Part shown: positions 22,751 to 34,642 of the stretch, piece after piece
How the letters are laid out: every line of letters begins with the position of its first letter
Numbering within the stretch: the stretch's first letter is position 1
Assembly (NCBI GenBank): GCA_014058105.1
Contig: JACGCM010000699.1
Location: 59,967-123,966 of the forward strand
Length of the DNA stretch: 64,000 bases
Reading direction: 5' to 3'
Source: Kingdonia uniflora
Taxonomy: Eukaryota; Streptophyta; Magnoliopsida; Ranunculales; Circaeasteraceae
Notes under the pieces: generated by a model
Seen by the model: only the letters and a program-made list of their open reading frames with translations
Told to the model about the DNA's origin: nothing
Databases searched by the model: none
Program-made: the position numbers and the translations under genes

Positions 22751-23333
22751 TAAGTAATTTAAGCCCAACCACTAAGCAATTAATCGAGTCCTTAAATAGA
22801 TTGGATCGAAACGGACCACAAAATATTAACTTGATCATTTATTAGCGGGCTGGACTAGATCAGGTACCGGGTTTCATCCATCCAATTGACAGCCCTCACC
22901 GAACTTTTATATTTGAAGAATACTCACCAAATATTATATCAATTAATCACCGATCATATTAGACCCTTAGTACAGACTACATTGGAGTAACCCGATATCG
23001 AATGTTATGATTATTACCAAATATGTTTTCTTTTCCATTGAAGAGATTTGCCGAATGTATGTCTGAACCTCCATCTACCGAAAATTTTAAAAACTATTTT
23101 GTTGCTAGTATATATATTATTATTCAGACATCCAGCTATCTTTATGGAGGGTAGTCAAGATAATTCGATGCTATACATATTAATGGAGGTCATGTACAAG
23201 ATACCGAATGTGTTACTCCATTGGGTAACAATGTAGTGTGAGCCAATCTAGAAAAAGATGTTGAAGTCATGTCTAGGCACCTAAAGTAGGCAATATTCAA
23301 ACACGTCTTGTCTTCCCAGATAAATGTTACCTA
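22751..23333. other. Spacer, no gene seen
   Basis: AT-rich. A CCAATTGACAGCCCT motif at about 22883-22897 resembles a reversed hAT-type terminus, but no partner end was found. Near 23277 and 23328 the phrase ACCTAAAGTAGGTA occurs twice at a spacing of about 50 bp, just before the helicase fragment begins. Confidence 0.35.
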
Positions 23334-24124
23334 AAGTAGGTACGGGTAAATCAACTTTCATTAGTGCTATTGTCCGCGGTGTTGTTCAACATTTTGGAAC
23401 AAGCAAGTTAGTTTGTATTATGGCCCCTACTGGAGTTGCAGCTTTCAATATAGGAAGAGCAACCATCCACCATGATCTTTCAATTGTTGTTGAACAGAGA
23501 CCAAACCAGCCTTATAAACATATTACTGGTGAACAATGTCTTACACTACAATTTGACTTCAAGGATACCAAATTACTAATCATTGATGAGTATAACATGC
23601 TTGGAAGATCGATGCTAGCAACTGTAGACCTACGCTGCCGAGATATATTTGCAATTGACGAACCATTTGGAAATGTATTAGTTATCTTGGTAGGTGATAT
23701 CTGTCAATAATATGCACTAATGCGGAGCGATTGCATATGTCGATTTTGAGAAATGTATTCGTCTCTCACATATTTTTAGGCAATCTGGTGATGATCAAGC
23801 AAGTTTTAGAGATGCTACTACTATGGAAGATTGGGATTTATTTTGTACCCGAGATTGGTCTTTCCTACCAGCTGAAGAGAAGGAAAACTTTAGACATGCT
23901 CTTCGTTTATTTCCAACAAAGATAACAGCAAATAATCACAACCAGGACCGTTTGCTTGAACTTGGAAAACCAATAGCACAAATTCCTTCAATAAATAATT
24001 ATGATACTACATCTAATGCTTCTTCAGATGATGCTAAGGGTCTTGAAAATATTTTCTATCTATCCATTGGTGCTCGTGTAATGTTACGATCCAACCTTAC
24101 AGCACAAAATGGATTTGTTAATGG
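23334..24124 (+). pseudogene. Pif1-type Helitron helicase fragment
   Basis: A plus-strand piece closely related to the helicase part of the Helitron at 10.4-15.5 kb. It opens at Walker A (GTGKSTFISAIV, 23342), continues APTGVAAFNIG, TLQFDFKDTKLLIIDEYNML (Walker B) and VILVGDICQ, then has a deletion where QLPPVF should follow. The IFRQSGDDQASFRDA and ARVMLRSNLTAQNGFVNG blocks remain. It stops at 24124, where Tat gag sequence begins. Unlike the minus-strand copy it keeps a normal Walker A. No Rep domain is present, so this is a fragment rather than an element. Confidence 0.85.
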
Positions 24125-24830
24125 ACTTGGCAAACTTTCACAAGCGTTTTCTACAAGAATCGAGGAAAATTGGGAATTCAAATCCCAAGATTATCGTACC
24201 GATATTCACCTCTGCTCTCCACATCGATTCTAAAGTTCGAGATGAACTTACACTCCATAAACCTAAAACCGTCACAGAGATGATCGATGTGGTTAATAAC
24301 TACAACGTACTCGAATGATCCAAGAAAGATAAGATGAAAAGTTCTTCTGTTATCCATTCAAACGATGTTTTCTTACTGCCACACTCAAAACTAGTAAATA
24401 ATGTTACTGCAAGATCGCGTGGGTGCCACAACAACAATGTTATACGAAAAGATGAAAAGCAAGATCGACCTATCCCAGTCTTGCCCCCTATGACAGCCAC
24501 CCTATCAACTATTTTACCGTACTAAGGGGAGATGAACTTTTTCAAGAAGCCCAAGAAATTTTGGATGTCCCAAATAAACCTCTATGCCAATATCATAATG
24601 TCCATTGCCATAAAACTGACAGCTGCTACTCCCTTATATGGATTTTTCACTGTATTATCCTGACAGGAAGGCTCCACGAGTATGTAATCGATGTCCAGAA
24701 GTTTTTAAAAGACGAAATAAAAATAAAAAAAGTCGAACAAGAGAAAGGCCAAGGTCAAGCTCGACATCTTTGCATGATCAAGAATAAAAAAAGGCAAGAA
24801 ACGAAAGAAGGATGACAGAATCACATCCTA
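24125..24830 (+). pseudogene. Tat element A gag remnant
   Basis: The surviving capsid end reads FTSALHIDSKVRDELTLHKP followed by KTVTEMIDVVNNY, matching the conserved Tat gag stretch. A zinc-knuckle-like CQYHNVHCHKTDSCYSL at about 24580-24640 corresponds to the CxxHxxxxHxTxxC arrangement at the gag C-terminus of this lineage and is followed by RLHEYV. Stops at 24316 and 24523 and a frame change before the knuckle make it non-coding. The N-terminal half is absent. Confidence 0.7.
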
Positions 24831-24837
24831 CCGCAAG

Positions 24838-25370
24838 ATGACGGCATTTGAGAAGTTAGCCGAACTTCTACTCAGCTTCAGCAAGGCCAAACATCCATAT
24901 TATAATTTCTTTGAAGGCTACGACACCAGCCATGTCAAATACCTTCATGACGATCCATTAGTGATAATGCTTAAAGTTGGACATGACTATTTACACACAC
25001 TCCTTGTTGACACGGGAAATGCAGCTGATGTACTGTTCAAAAGAGTTATTGATGTCTTAGGCCTCAAAGATTCAGTCAAAGCTTCAACTACGACCATTAT
25101 AGGCTTCAATGGTTCCAAGGAACCAGCCTTGGGACAGAATAGATTGCCTGTTCAAGCAAGACCAAAAACTATTTGCCAAATTCATTATTATTAATGCTGA
25201 GTCAAAATACTTGGGGATCCTGGGAAGAAGTTTACTCTATTCCATCAAAGAAGTACCTTCAACATATCATTTGTCATTACATTTTCCAATAGATCATGGT
25301 GTTTATGAATTCAAAAGGAGTCAGGCAGTAGCACGAATATGCGAGAATACTACCGGAAACTCTTAGGCAT
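24838..25370 (+). pseudogene. Tat element A aspartic protease
   Basis: The pepsin-like retroviral-type protease matures the polyprotein. The catalytic triplet is visible in HTLLVDTGNAADVLF (about 25000-25045), preceded by the lineage-typical HDDPLVIMLKV and followed by GLKDSVKASTTTIIGFNGS. A frameshift near 25190 moves the rest (KYLGILGRSLLYSIKEVPST, a substitute for the usual LGRPWL block) into another frame ending at 25366. The active-site DTG is intact. Confidence 0.8.
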
Positions 25371-25419
25371 CTAAACTCCTGAAAGCATAGTAATAACGGC
25401 AAGAGAAACGTCTAACATT

Positions 25420-27170
25420 TATCCAGCATAAAACTGTCAGGAATCGATCCTTTAATTGTATACCATAAATTAAACCTCATGTCAGACAGTAAGGCGGTTG
25501 TATAGAAGCGTCGGAACCTAGCCCCCAGGCTCTGAGAGGTAGTTAACAAAGAAATTGATAAGTTACTTTGTGCTGGGTTCATTCGAGAAGCTAAATATTC
25601 AAAGTGGGTCTCGAACATCGTGGCAGTCTCAAAAAAGAATGGAAAAATCAGAGTGTATGTTTTTTTTTTTGAAAGGCAAGCTGGGGGACTAACCCCCATG
25701 ATATATAAAGAAAGATAGAACCATACAGACCAAGGCATAAGCCTACACAAGCTCAATCCACATGAAGAAGGCTTACACAAAATAGAAACAACAACCAAAG
25801 GAGATATAACTCTCTACACCTTCCTAAAATAAACCTTCCCACTTTCATCTTCAGCAATAATGTTGTTCAACTCTGTACTAAAGGATCTAACCTCCACAAT
25901 GAAGTTTCCCACCTCTGTAGCAATGTATGCAACGTGATCCGGAGCTCTGTTAGCCACTCTGAACGTATGCTCCAACCTCCACTCTTCAAAGAGAAGAAAA
26001 AATCTCTCTCTCCTCTCCCCAAGCATAGAAGCTTGCTCACGCATATTAACTGAATTCGATGGGGCTCGTTCTAGAAGGACATGTCAAAGCATCCTTCTTC
26101 ATGGTACAGTAATCTTCCTCTCCTAGATTGTACTTATGTTTTGAGGGCGGCAGGGCATCAACAATTTTCTTAGCTTCTTGGTCTTCTTTGAAACCTTTTC
26201 TTCTTGCCCTTTTAAGAGCACTCTTAGAGAGGTTGGACGTCTCCTACCCAACCCCTTTAGCTTTGCCCACTTGGTCACTTGGGTCACCTGGTGCTTCCTC
26301 ATTTGTTCCTACTCCATCTTCTTTATCACTAGTCAGAGGATCAAACTTTGAGCTTTCACCAACATCTTGATAATAAGGGGTATCAGGTCTCCTTGGTTTA
26401 CAAGTTTTTTTGGGAGTTACGAACCCATCCTGGTCAACAGGCCCCTCTGAAGTAGACTTTCCTTTCTCGACAGTCTTTCTCAAGCTCTCCTTGTAGCCTT
26501 TGTTTTCAACATTCTTATCACCCTCAGCTTTCTTGGGTACCCACTTCATGTTTCCCCCATCATGGAGATTCTTCATATCTTCAATATAGACTCTAGCAGG
26601 GCAAGAGGCAAGGCTGTGACCAAAAACACAACAGTGACTGCATTTAATTGGTATCCAGTTATATTCTACAGGTATTTCAATTGCAAAGATAACTTTCCAC
26701 TTCCTTTAATTCCTTACCTCCTTGACACCGCAGCAGGACCAAACTTCTTTCAATGATGGCTACAGCTTCAGGATATAACCAAGTCCTTGCCGAAGAAGAT
26801 CAAGAAAATACTACATTTGTAACAGATAGGGGCCTCTACTGTTACAAGGTCATGCCATTTGGCTTAATAAATACTGGAGCCACGTACCAGCGGCTCGTCA
26901 CTAAAATGTTCAATGATTACTTGGGTGAAATCATTGAAGTGTACATCGATGACTTCATATGCAAGAGCCTAAAACAAGAGGATCATTGTTACAATCTACA
27001 AACCATCTTTGACATCCTTCGCATATACCACATGAAATTAATTCTGAAAAATGTTAATTTTGAGTTGCATATGGAAAGTTTTTGGGCTATCTAGCATGCA
27101 AGAGAGGTATATAAATTGATCCAACGCAAATCAATGCACTTATGGTCATATCATCACAGTGAACCAAAAA
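25420..27170 (+). pseudogene. Tat element A reverse transcriptase, split by LINE
   Basis: The fingers part ends in AGFIREAKYSKWVSNIVAVS and KKNGKIRVYV at 25655. About 1 kb of minus-strand LINE follows. The RT resumes at about 26673 with CKDNFPLPLIPYLLDTAAG, then ASGYNQVLAEEDQENTTFVT, GLYCYKVMPFGLINTGATYQ and the catalytic EVYIDDFICKS (YIDD) near 26945. About ten codons (the DFRDLNK part) are lost at the junction. A frameshift separates PNFFQ from ATASGYNQ. Identity is clear; activity is not possible. Confidence 0.85.
25660..26672 (-). mobile_element. Internally deleted LINE inserted in RT of element A
   Basis: On the minus strand the insert ends in a poly(A) of 11 (plus-strand T run 25660-25670), preceded by the typical plant LINE 3' end (GGGGGTTAGTCCCCCAGCTTG). 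At its 5' side it encodes an ORF1-like zinc knuckle, CSHCCVFGHSLASC (CX2CX4HX4C), followed by a basic linker with PKKAEGDKN and TPKKTCKPRRPD. The segment at 26044-25814 (FRVANRAPDHVAYIATEVG) looks like the C-terminal RNase H region of ORF2. Endonuclease and RT, some 3 kb, are missing. GTAT occurs at both flanks, too short to be sure of a target duplication. Confidence 0.72.
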
Positions 27171-28330
27171 AGATGTCCAAAAACTTATCGGAAAGGTTGC
27201 CGCTTTATACAGGTTCATCTCTAAGTCTTCTGATAGATGCAATCTTATTTACCTCCTTCGGGGAAACCCATCACCTATGACAAAGAAACAACCCAAGCAA
27301 ATTGTCTAGACTTCAGAATGTGAATAGGTTTTTCAAGATCTTAAAAGGTACTTGGGTTGTCCTCCTCTATAATGAGTACTCCTGTTGAAGGCAAAGGGAT
27401 AACAGTGTATTTATCAACAACTAATGACTTAATTAGTTATGCTCTTATTCAAGAAGACAATGGAGTGGAAAAATCGATCTACTTCATTAGCAAAACTCTC
27501 ATGCCTGCAGAATAAAGATACACCACCACTAAAAAATAGCTTCAAGCTCATGTGTATACTTCCCAAAAACTTTGACCTTACTTTCAGGCACATCCCATCA
27601 AAGTCATTACCAAATTCCCCCTCAAACTAGTACTTTCCAAAAACGAGAAGTCCAGAAGGGTTCAACAATGGTCTATTTTCCTAGGAGAATATGATATTTC
27701 CATCGCAATATAAATATCCATCAAAGGAAATGCAATGGCAGACTTTTTGGCAGATTTCCCTATAGATGACCCATAATGAGAGGACTTGAAGAGGTATTAG
27801 CCGATGATTCCATTACATAACCAAATGCATGGTCGAAGAGTACAAGTTGGAAACTTTTTACAGATGGATTTCTTAGACCAGGAGGATCAGGGATTGGCAT
27901 CGTCCTCGTTACACCATCCAATCGCAAAATGGTAAAATCTATCAAACTCAAGTTCTATGCCACAATCAATTAAACAGAGTATGAAGCCATCCTGCAAGGC
28001 CTGAACCTCGCATTAGAACTTGGAGAAGAAGAAATAGTTGTTTCTGTGAATTCCTTGCTAGTGACTAACCAACAAGACATTCAAGAAATCAGGCAAAATG
28101 GTTGACTATGCTGCACTGGTTGAAGAGAAAATGAATAAATCCAAGTCAGCCACAATTTCTTACCTTCCCTGAGCAGAAAAATACCATGCTGACGCCCTTG
28201 CATACTTTGTAGCTATGCTCGAGGACAGCGAAAAGAGGACTTTGGACATCGAAATAATCAAACATTCCAGTATCGATACAAGTTGTACCATATAAATCCA
28301 AGTTACTGAAGATGAAGATCTTGAAGATTA
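27171..28330 (+). pseudogene. Tat element A RNase H and extra archaeal-type RNase H
   Basis: The Ty3-type RNase H is heavily decayed at 27300-27780 (IYFISKTL-like, then MVYFPRRI and FLADFP-type ends in mixed frames). The second, archaeal-type domain is clearer at 27830-28060: LFTDGFLRPGGSGIGIVL with the first Asp, then TEYEAILQGLNLALELGEEE with the catalytic Glu, then VVSVNSLLVTNQ where the usual third Asp (TDS) has become Asn. A duplicated RNase H of this kind is a hallmark of the Tat lineage. Confidence 0.75.
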
Positions 28331-28379
28331 GAGAAAGTCATTCCTTATATATTTTAATTCTAACATCCTCCCCGAGAAT

Positions 28380-29561
28380 AAAGAGGAAGCTCGGTCCCTA
28401 CTAGCATAAATATCCACGGTTCAAGGTCCAAGAAGGAGTACTATACCGAATTATTGGTAAAGGTCAACTTATCGAATGTATTTCTCAAAAACAAGCCCAA
28501 ATAAAAATACAGGAGCTTCACGAAGGAATCTGTATTGCATATGTCTCAGGTCGATCACTGGCACAACGAGCATTCATACAGGGGTTATACTGGCCGAAGA
28601 TGAGGCAAGACTGTGAAGACTTTGCCAGAAAATGCTACAAGTACCAAATCCACGCCCAAGACATCCAAAGTTCAGCACTTGACATACATGTCAGTAATGT
28701 CCATTGAACATTCAAAAGATGGGCAATTGACATCATTGGTCCCTTCTACCTAGCCTTTGCCAACATAAATTTTTTTCTTATAGTTACATACTACTTCCCA
28801 AAGTGGGTCAAAGCGGTCTACTCTGTCACACAGACGAGAACGAACTTATCAAATTCCTTTGGAAGCACATCATCACCAGATTTTGCTGTCCGCAGATGAT
28901 AAGATCAGATAATGGGAAACAGTTCATCAGTAGTAAAGTCCTCAAATTCTACCACAAATACAAAATCCAGTTGACTACTTTGACACCTTATTATCCCTGG
29001 TGAAATGGCCAAGCTGAAGCTATCAATAAAATCATAAAGTCTAGGTTACGAAAGTGTCTCGATGAAAAAAAGGGCAGATGGACTGAAGAACTACTTAGTA
29101 TTTTATGGGCATATAGAATAATACCTCGAACATCCATAGGTTGCACACCATTTATGATGGCATTCGGTATTGAAGCTGTCATCCCTTCAGACCTCAATCT
29201 CTCAACAACTTGAAGACACATCACAAATGAAGATAATGAGCTCGGACTTCTCTGTAATCTCAATTGGATTGAAGAAACTCGAGATCATGCCATCGTAAAC
29301 TTGGGGCGATACCATGACAACCTAAGGAATGCATACAGCAAGAAGGTCAAAAAGTGTAAATTTGAAATCGGTGACCTTGTACTTCGACGAATTCAAGATA
29401 GTACTCGACCAAGGAACTCTGGAAAGTTATCAAAAAATAGGGAAGGGCCTTATATTATAAGTGACAAGAATGACAGTAGTACATACTGGTTCATGATTGA
29501 AAATGAAGTACAACTCGAGTTCCTATGGAACACAACACATCTAAAGATGTTCTACAGATAA
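28380..29561 (+). pseudogene. Tat element A integrase
   Basis: The HHCC end is recognisable in ELHEGICIAYVSGRSLAQRA, GLYWPKMRQDCEDFARKCYK (second Cys pair degenerated). The core begins FKRWAIDIIGPF (first Asp, about 28725), with IRSDNGKQFISS (second Asp, about 28900). The Glu region PYYPW-NGQAEAINK lies near 28990-29030 with a stop at the Trp-Asn step. The C-terminal part KKCKFEIGDLVLRRIQDSTR (29345-29410) leads to WNTTHLKMFYR at 29561, the normal polyprotein end. Several stops and frameshifts. Confidence 0.82.
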
Positions 29562-30114
29562 AAGTTATAATCTATTTCATTTTTCTTTAATAAACAAAAT
29601 TTTCTTTCCTATCCTTGCATCATCTATTATATACTTTTTCTTTTAACAAAACTTGAAAAGTATTTGTCAAAATTAAGTTTTATTCCTTCGATAAACCAGA
29701 TATCCAATTTAAAGAAAACTGTTTACAAATCATTACTAATTCGACAATACATGATATGATTTTTTTTTCATCAAAACCAGATATCCCATAAAGGAACGCA
29801 TCTGACACACATCTTTCAGTCGACAAAGCCATCACATGGCCATCTTCTACATTAATTCAAATACTTTCCATAAGCAATATTCTAACAACTTCTCCAAAGG
29901 GATGTCATACTATTGATCATCTCGAATAAAACACTTAGCATATTTTTCTACAACTGGCATATCACATTCAACTACTTAATCAATCACAAAAGTTTAAAAC
30001 ATATGGGTTCAATAAAATTACTTCAAAAATCATTTCTCAACATATTTAAAAAATAGTCAAGGTCCCATCGACCACTTGTACACATATTTAAATTTAACAA
30101 AAGCTAGATTAATT
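29562..30114 (+). other. 3' untranslated part of element A
   Basis: AT-rich, with no coding signal on either strand. It separates the end of sense pol from the end of the antisense gene. Confidence 0.5.
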
Positions 30115-32505
30115 TTAGCCACTTTCAAACTGGTTAGGAGGGGTCAGGGTAGCATCCTTCACTGGCAAACCGAGAGTCAGCTCATCCAATACTTCTTCTT
30201 GTATTGCAGCTTCATGTAGAACATGAGAATATTTAGGCACCTCGATACCCTCATCCTCAGCAATAGAGTCAGCAGAACTCAACCCAGCTGTAGCAACCAA
30301 GCCTTTATAAACTTATTTCTCTCCTCCATCAACTCAAACTCCCCAGCAAAATTGGCCTTTATACGCTTGAGAGAGCTAATGTTGATTTGATTTGCTTCTG
30401 CTTTAGCTTCAGCGAGGATCAGTGCATATTACACCTCCCACAAACTTCTGGCAGATAAGATCTGTTCTAGAACATCATCCTTAAAATTGGCCTTCTGAAG
30501 AGTCAAGGCCTTTTCGCTCTCCTTTTCCAGAATAGCCCTAATCTACGCAATCTCTTTTCTATTCTCACCCAGACACATTTTCTTGGTGCCAGTAATGGAA
30601 GCCTCCTTCATCTTGGCCGCTCCAACCTTCATCTTCTCCAGTTTAATCTCCAGCTTCTCCTTCTTAGTTGTCAGCTCTTTCTTGATGTTCTTAGAGACCA
30701 GAAGCTCATTAGCAAGGCTCTTCCCATGGCTAAGAAGGATCCTCGGATGATGAGCCTACCGCGGCTTAAGATGAGTCAAGGGTGCTTAAGCATCTGAGGC
30801 TTCGCACCGAGAATCAACTTCTTGATCTGCATCAGAGTACAACAATGAGACCTCGATGAAGGTACTTATGCCATTAAACGAGTCATAGCATGAAATTTTT
30901 TAACCTGGCGCATTGTACGGTGGCCTTCGATGAAGAAAGTTGACCGACTTTCAGCTCTTATCAAATAGTTGGAAAACTCTTCCACCAAGGAGTGCTTTCC
31001 AGCAGCATAAGGCTTCATAGTCCGTTGGGTCTCCTTGAAGGAACCTCCAAAGTTCCTACCATCCTTCGACTTGACTTAGAAATCCTTCTTCCCAGATGTA
31101 GCCTTTTACTGCGATGTAGCAACCAACTTTGGTGGTCGACCTTCTGAAACAGTTACAGTCCCAGACCCTTCGACCTCAGCATTCTCCCCCTGCTTGATGG
31201 AATATTGTCGAGTCATCCTCTTCAATAAGGGGACAGAGGCAGCAAGTGGATTTGCGGCTTACTTTTGCTTCTTGGCAAAGGACCCCCTTAGTAGAGACTT
31301 TCTCTTTGCCACAGCAGAGTCAGTGGTGTACCCACAAAGAGTAGGGTTCTCGAGGGGTAAATTTGACTCAGCAGCCCTCTTATTCTTATTCGACATTTTT
31401 TCGTCGATCAGGGAACATCATAACATTTGGCTCAAGATCATTTGAAGCCAACTTCTCGAAAGAGCTCTCTAACTTTCTTTTGATCTGCTACAATCGAAGC
31501 TACTCGCCCAAAGTAGTTCATCTTTAAATGATTCAACTTATATTTTACCTTTGAGCTCTTCTTCACGTCCTTTGTAGCTGTAGAGAACATAGCTTTAATT
31601 AGCGCTTCAATCAAACTCAATACTTTGAGACAGATCATATTCTACAAGAATATAAACAATTTAACTACTTACCCAAATGAAAAAATTTCAACTTTAGAGG
31701 CTCCCCAGGATCTTTCAGATCGAACTCATAATTACACGAAACAAGAAGACGGTCGGCAAAATATTGCCCCCCAGTCAACACCATATCATAGAACATGGGT
31801 CTCTTGAGAAACCTGGCCACGTATCTATAGCCAAATTTATGGCGAATTTGCTTAAATGTGTAATACACACATAACTCATCAACCAAAATCAACTGCTCCC
31901 TCTTCTGCTTTAAACGACCATTCAGCACAACTACCACCCTAACAAGATCGTATACATTGGGATTAAATTGACCAGGGGAAACATCGAAGAAGTTTAACAA
32001 CTTCATTTGATCTGCTCGAAGAGGCAACTTTAAACCTTTTTTTAATTTGTTCTCGATAAACAAGGATCCCTTCCATCTAGAAGTCTTGGTCAGTCATATC
32101 ACCAAGATACTCCTCTAGCCTAACGTCTTCAGGGATACCATATTTCTTTTTGAAATTTAATATTTCATTACTCTCATCCGCATCCCCATAATACTCATCA
32201 TCCACAGCCAAGTATGATTCCTCTCCACACCTACCCCTTTTCGAGCACTCCTCTCGACCACTGATCTATGGCTCGTGCTCTACTTCTATTTCTACTCTAT
32301 CATCATCAAACACTTTGACATCCCCTTTTTCCAACCTTGCTCGATTCTTTTAGCAATGTCCATACCTCTCTCCCAAACCATATAATTTTTACCCAAACCC
32401 TGTACACATGCAATCATATCCATTATTATAGGTTCTACATCGACAATATTTTCATAAATTCCATCTACATCAGCATTAGGGCAATTAACATTTTGAATTG
32501 TTCAC
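30115..32505 (-). pseudogene. Antisense gene of Tat element A
   Basis: Several Tat-lineage retrotransposons (for example Grande) carry a gene on the opposite strand between pol and the 3' LTR; its role is unknown. Here, down the minus strand: a decayed N-terminus (about 32505), an acidic block ending GDADESNEIL (32200), the core 32063-31665 ([19 protein letters not shown], then [41 protein letters not shown]), a KMNYFGRVASIVADQKKVRE piece (31530), a Lys/Glu coiled coil (about 30720-30340) and an acidic C-terminus (EEVLDELTLGLP) ending 30115. The copy in element B at 39965-41935 matches it block by block. Stops and a frameshift disable it. Confidence 0.7.
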
Positions 32506-34111
32506 CCTTTTTTTTTTAAAACCTGAAAATCATATTCCCTTCTTAAATTAGTAAGATGTCATATATTACATATAAGCTCATTTGTTAGTATCGATACCAT
32601 GGGCAAGTATTATTCTTTAACCCATCATTCTACTCTGTTCTGTTTTGTTCGATAATGTTACATTAGTTATCAATGCGAATCTCACAACCTTTATACAAGT
32701 ATAAAAATTGATATTATCTTATTTCAGGAACTAGTTGATTTACCTAATAATTTTCTCAAAGTTTTTCAGGAACTACATACTTCTTGAAGACGTTTTGTCT
32801 GCCGCCCATATTCTGGCAAAAAATGGACCGAATCCAAATTTTTTGTTTCTCCGTTATCTCCAACATGAAATAAGGCCATTTACAACGCAAATTCAGGCAA
32901 AGCCGTTTGCCCCAAATCCCATACCTAGGAAACACCCTATTCCCTCAGAACTATCCACAAACCATACTATAATGCCTATGGTACCCAATATCCATTCTCT
33001 CTCCACATTACAAATACTTGGACTATACCTATTTATCACAATACTCCATTTTTATTTACGACACCTCCTACATACAAAATTTCCTCCCATAAAAGCAGCA
33101 ATACAGAAAAACCTTAAAACTATTTTTTTCTCAATTTATTCAACAAATACTTACAATTACATTTTTTTTCCATACAATGTCCTTCCTACAGATATTATCT
33201 ACAATAGGTTTCCAACAAATCACATCACAAACAAACAACAAAATGAATTAAAGAAAAATTTGCAAGCCCAGAAATACCGACCTTGTTATTGCGTAACTTG
33301 TAAATCCCTCTCCTTTGTGAGCTTTGCTCTCTTGATCAAAATTCCAATCTCTTCAGTACTAATGGGGGAAAGTGATGCAAGCGAGGAGCACAGAGAATTA
33401 GAAGTCATCAAAAAAAAATTAAGAGTAGTGGAATGTGAACAGTTGCTACCCCTTCGCGACCCCTCGATTACCCTCCTTTCATAACATCTTATACGTCTCT
33501 TCTTGAACTTTTGAACCCTTCGCCTTTTAAAAGATAACAGGCTCTTGCACTGTTATTCTAAATAATCTAAATACATCTCTATATCCTTAGTTTTATCTAT
33601 CTTCCCTAGTGCAGTTCATACATTCATAAAAAGGGCCTACACGTTCAATTCCTTATACCTTAATACATCACCTACTGGAACACATCTAGTCATTTTCAAT
33701 AGAATTGACAAAATACCATCATATCTTTCCTTTCTTATCAACCTCCTTTTTTTCAAGAATACTTGTAATCATATTTCAAAATTCAAAATATCCATATATT
33801 CGATAACCTATCATCAATAAAAATTGAAATTCACATTCTTATCACATTCCAGATCCTTCTGTCACAATGTGCAAGAATTTTTCTCGATACTTGTAAGGCC
33901 GCATTCATTTTTCTACAACTATTTTCATGAAAATTTAAGCAGAACAAGTATTATAATATTCGAGGCACAAAACAAAAATAGATAAAAGTACTTTTATTTC
34001 TTTAACCAAATAGTTACAAACCATGCGGATTACAAATATGATAATAGCCGGAATAGCCCTCACAACAAGCCCTACCGGCCAAGGCATCTTCATCTACCAC
34101 CACTGCGTAGG
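32506..34111 (-). other. Antisense 5' region of element A; no real gene on plus strand
   Basis: The reverse strand matches 38900-39960 of element B (for instance the shared ATTATRGTATGGTTT stretch and a TTGCCTGAAT motif), so this is the upstream region of the antisense gene. A long plus-strand open frame at 32735-33484 is probably a by-product of low T-A-G content on that strand, since its counterpart in element B is not open. Confidence 0.5.
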
Positions 34112-34363
34112 CTAAGTGCAAAGACTATTAATATGCTCCGCCGCCGTTAGAAGCGCATAATTATACTGCCACCAGAAGAAGAAATCCAGTTCGGCAAGCT
34201 CTGCCTCCAACTTCGTCATTCCTTCATACGACGGCTCAGTAGGTTGGGGAATCCACGATGACAATGACAGCCGGCCAAAATATCTCTTTTTCAACTCCCA
34301 ATACTTGGCATTCATACGGCTTACAAATTCCTCATGAAGAATCTGAGCTCGCATCTTCACCAT
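34112..34363 (-). CDS. Short antisense ORF of element A, unknown function
   Basis: An 83-codon open frame (MVKMRAQILHEEFVSRMNAK, then AELAELDFFFWWQYNYALL) near the 3' LTR, with a start codon and a clean stop. Elements B (38654-38869) and C (52323-52676) have short open frames in the same relative place, but I could not align the proteins convincingly. Charged and helical in character, with no recognised domain. Confidence 0.35.
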   Translation of the reverse strand: MVKMRAQILHEEFVSRMNAKYWELKKRYFGRLSLSSWIPQPTEPSYEGMTKLEAELAELDFFFWWQYNYALLTAAEHINSLCT

Positions 34364-34642
34364 GCTACAAGATAAGTTGGAATACCTTTCTATCTTTTTG
34401 CAAGTCTATTTATAGCCTACCATCCTTGATTGTATATTCCCCACAGTCACCCAAACAACCATTAATGGGCATTGGAACCATGCAAAAACCTAATAAAAAC
34501 CACTCTACTACGACAAGACGTTGGAAATGATAATTGTCTTCTACCTATCGCACAGTTTGTACACAACAAATTTGAGAGCCTTCCTCAATACATAATTTCT
34601 TCTCGACACAATAACAAGTAATTGTATCAAAAATTAGGCGAT

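Noticed and set aside
22883..22897. hAT-like terminus (CCAATTGACAGCCCT), with a similar one near 35895
   Set aside because: No partner TIR or 8-bp duplication was found; short motif only.
24109..24318. Apparent in-frame fusion of Pif1 helicase with gag
   Set aside because: The helicase frame at 23823-24233 is not the gag frame. The frames overlap but do not join, so no fusion protein is encoded.
32735..33484. 249-codon open frame on the plus strand
   Set aside because: The region matches the upstream part of the antisense gene of element B on the other strand, where no equivalent frame is open. Composition is low-complexity Ile/Phe/Thr/Asn. Judged a by-product of strand composition.
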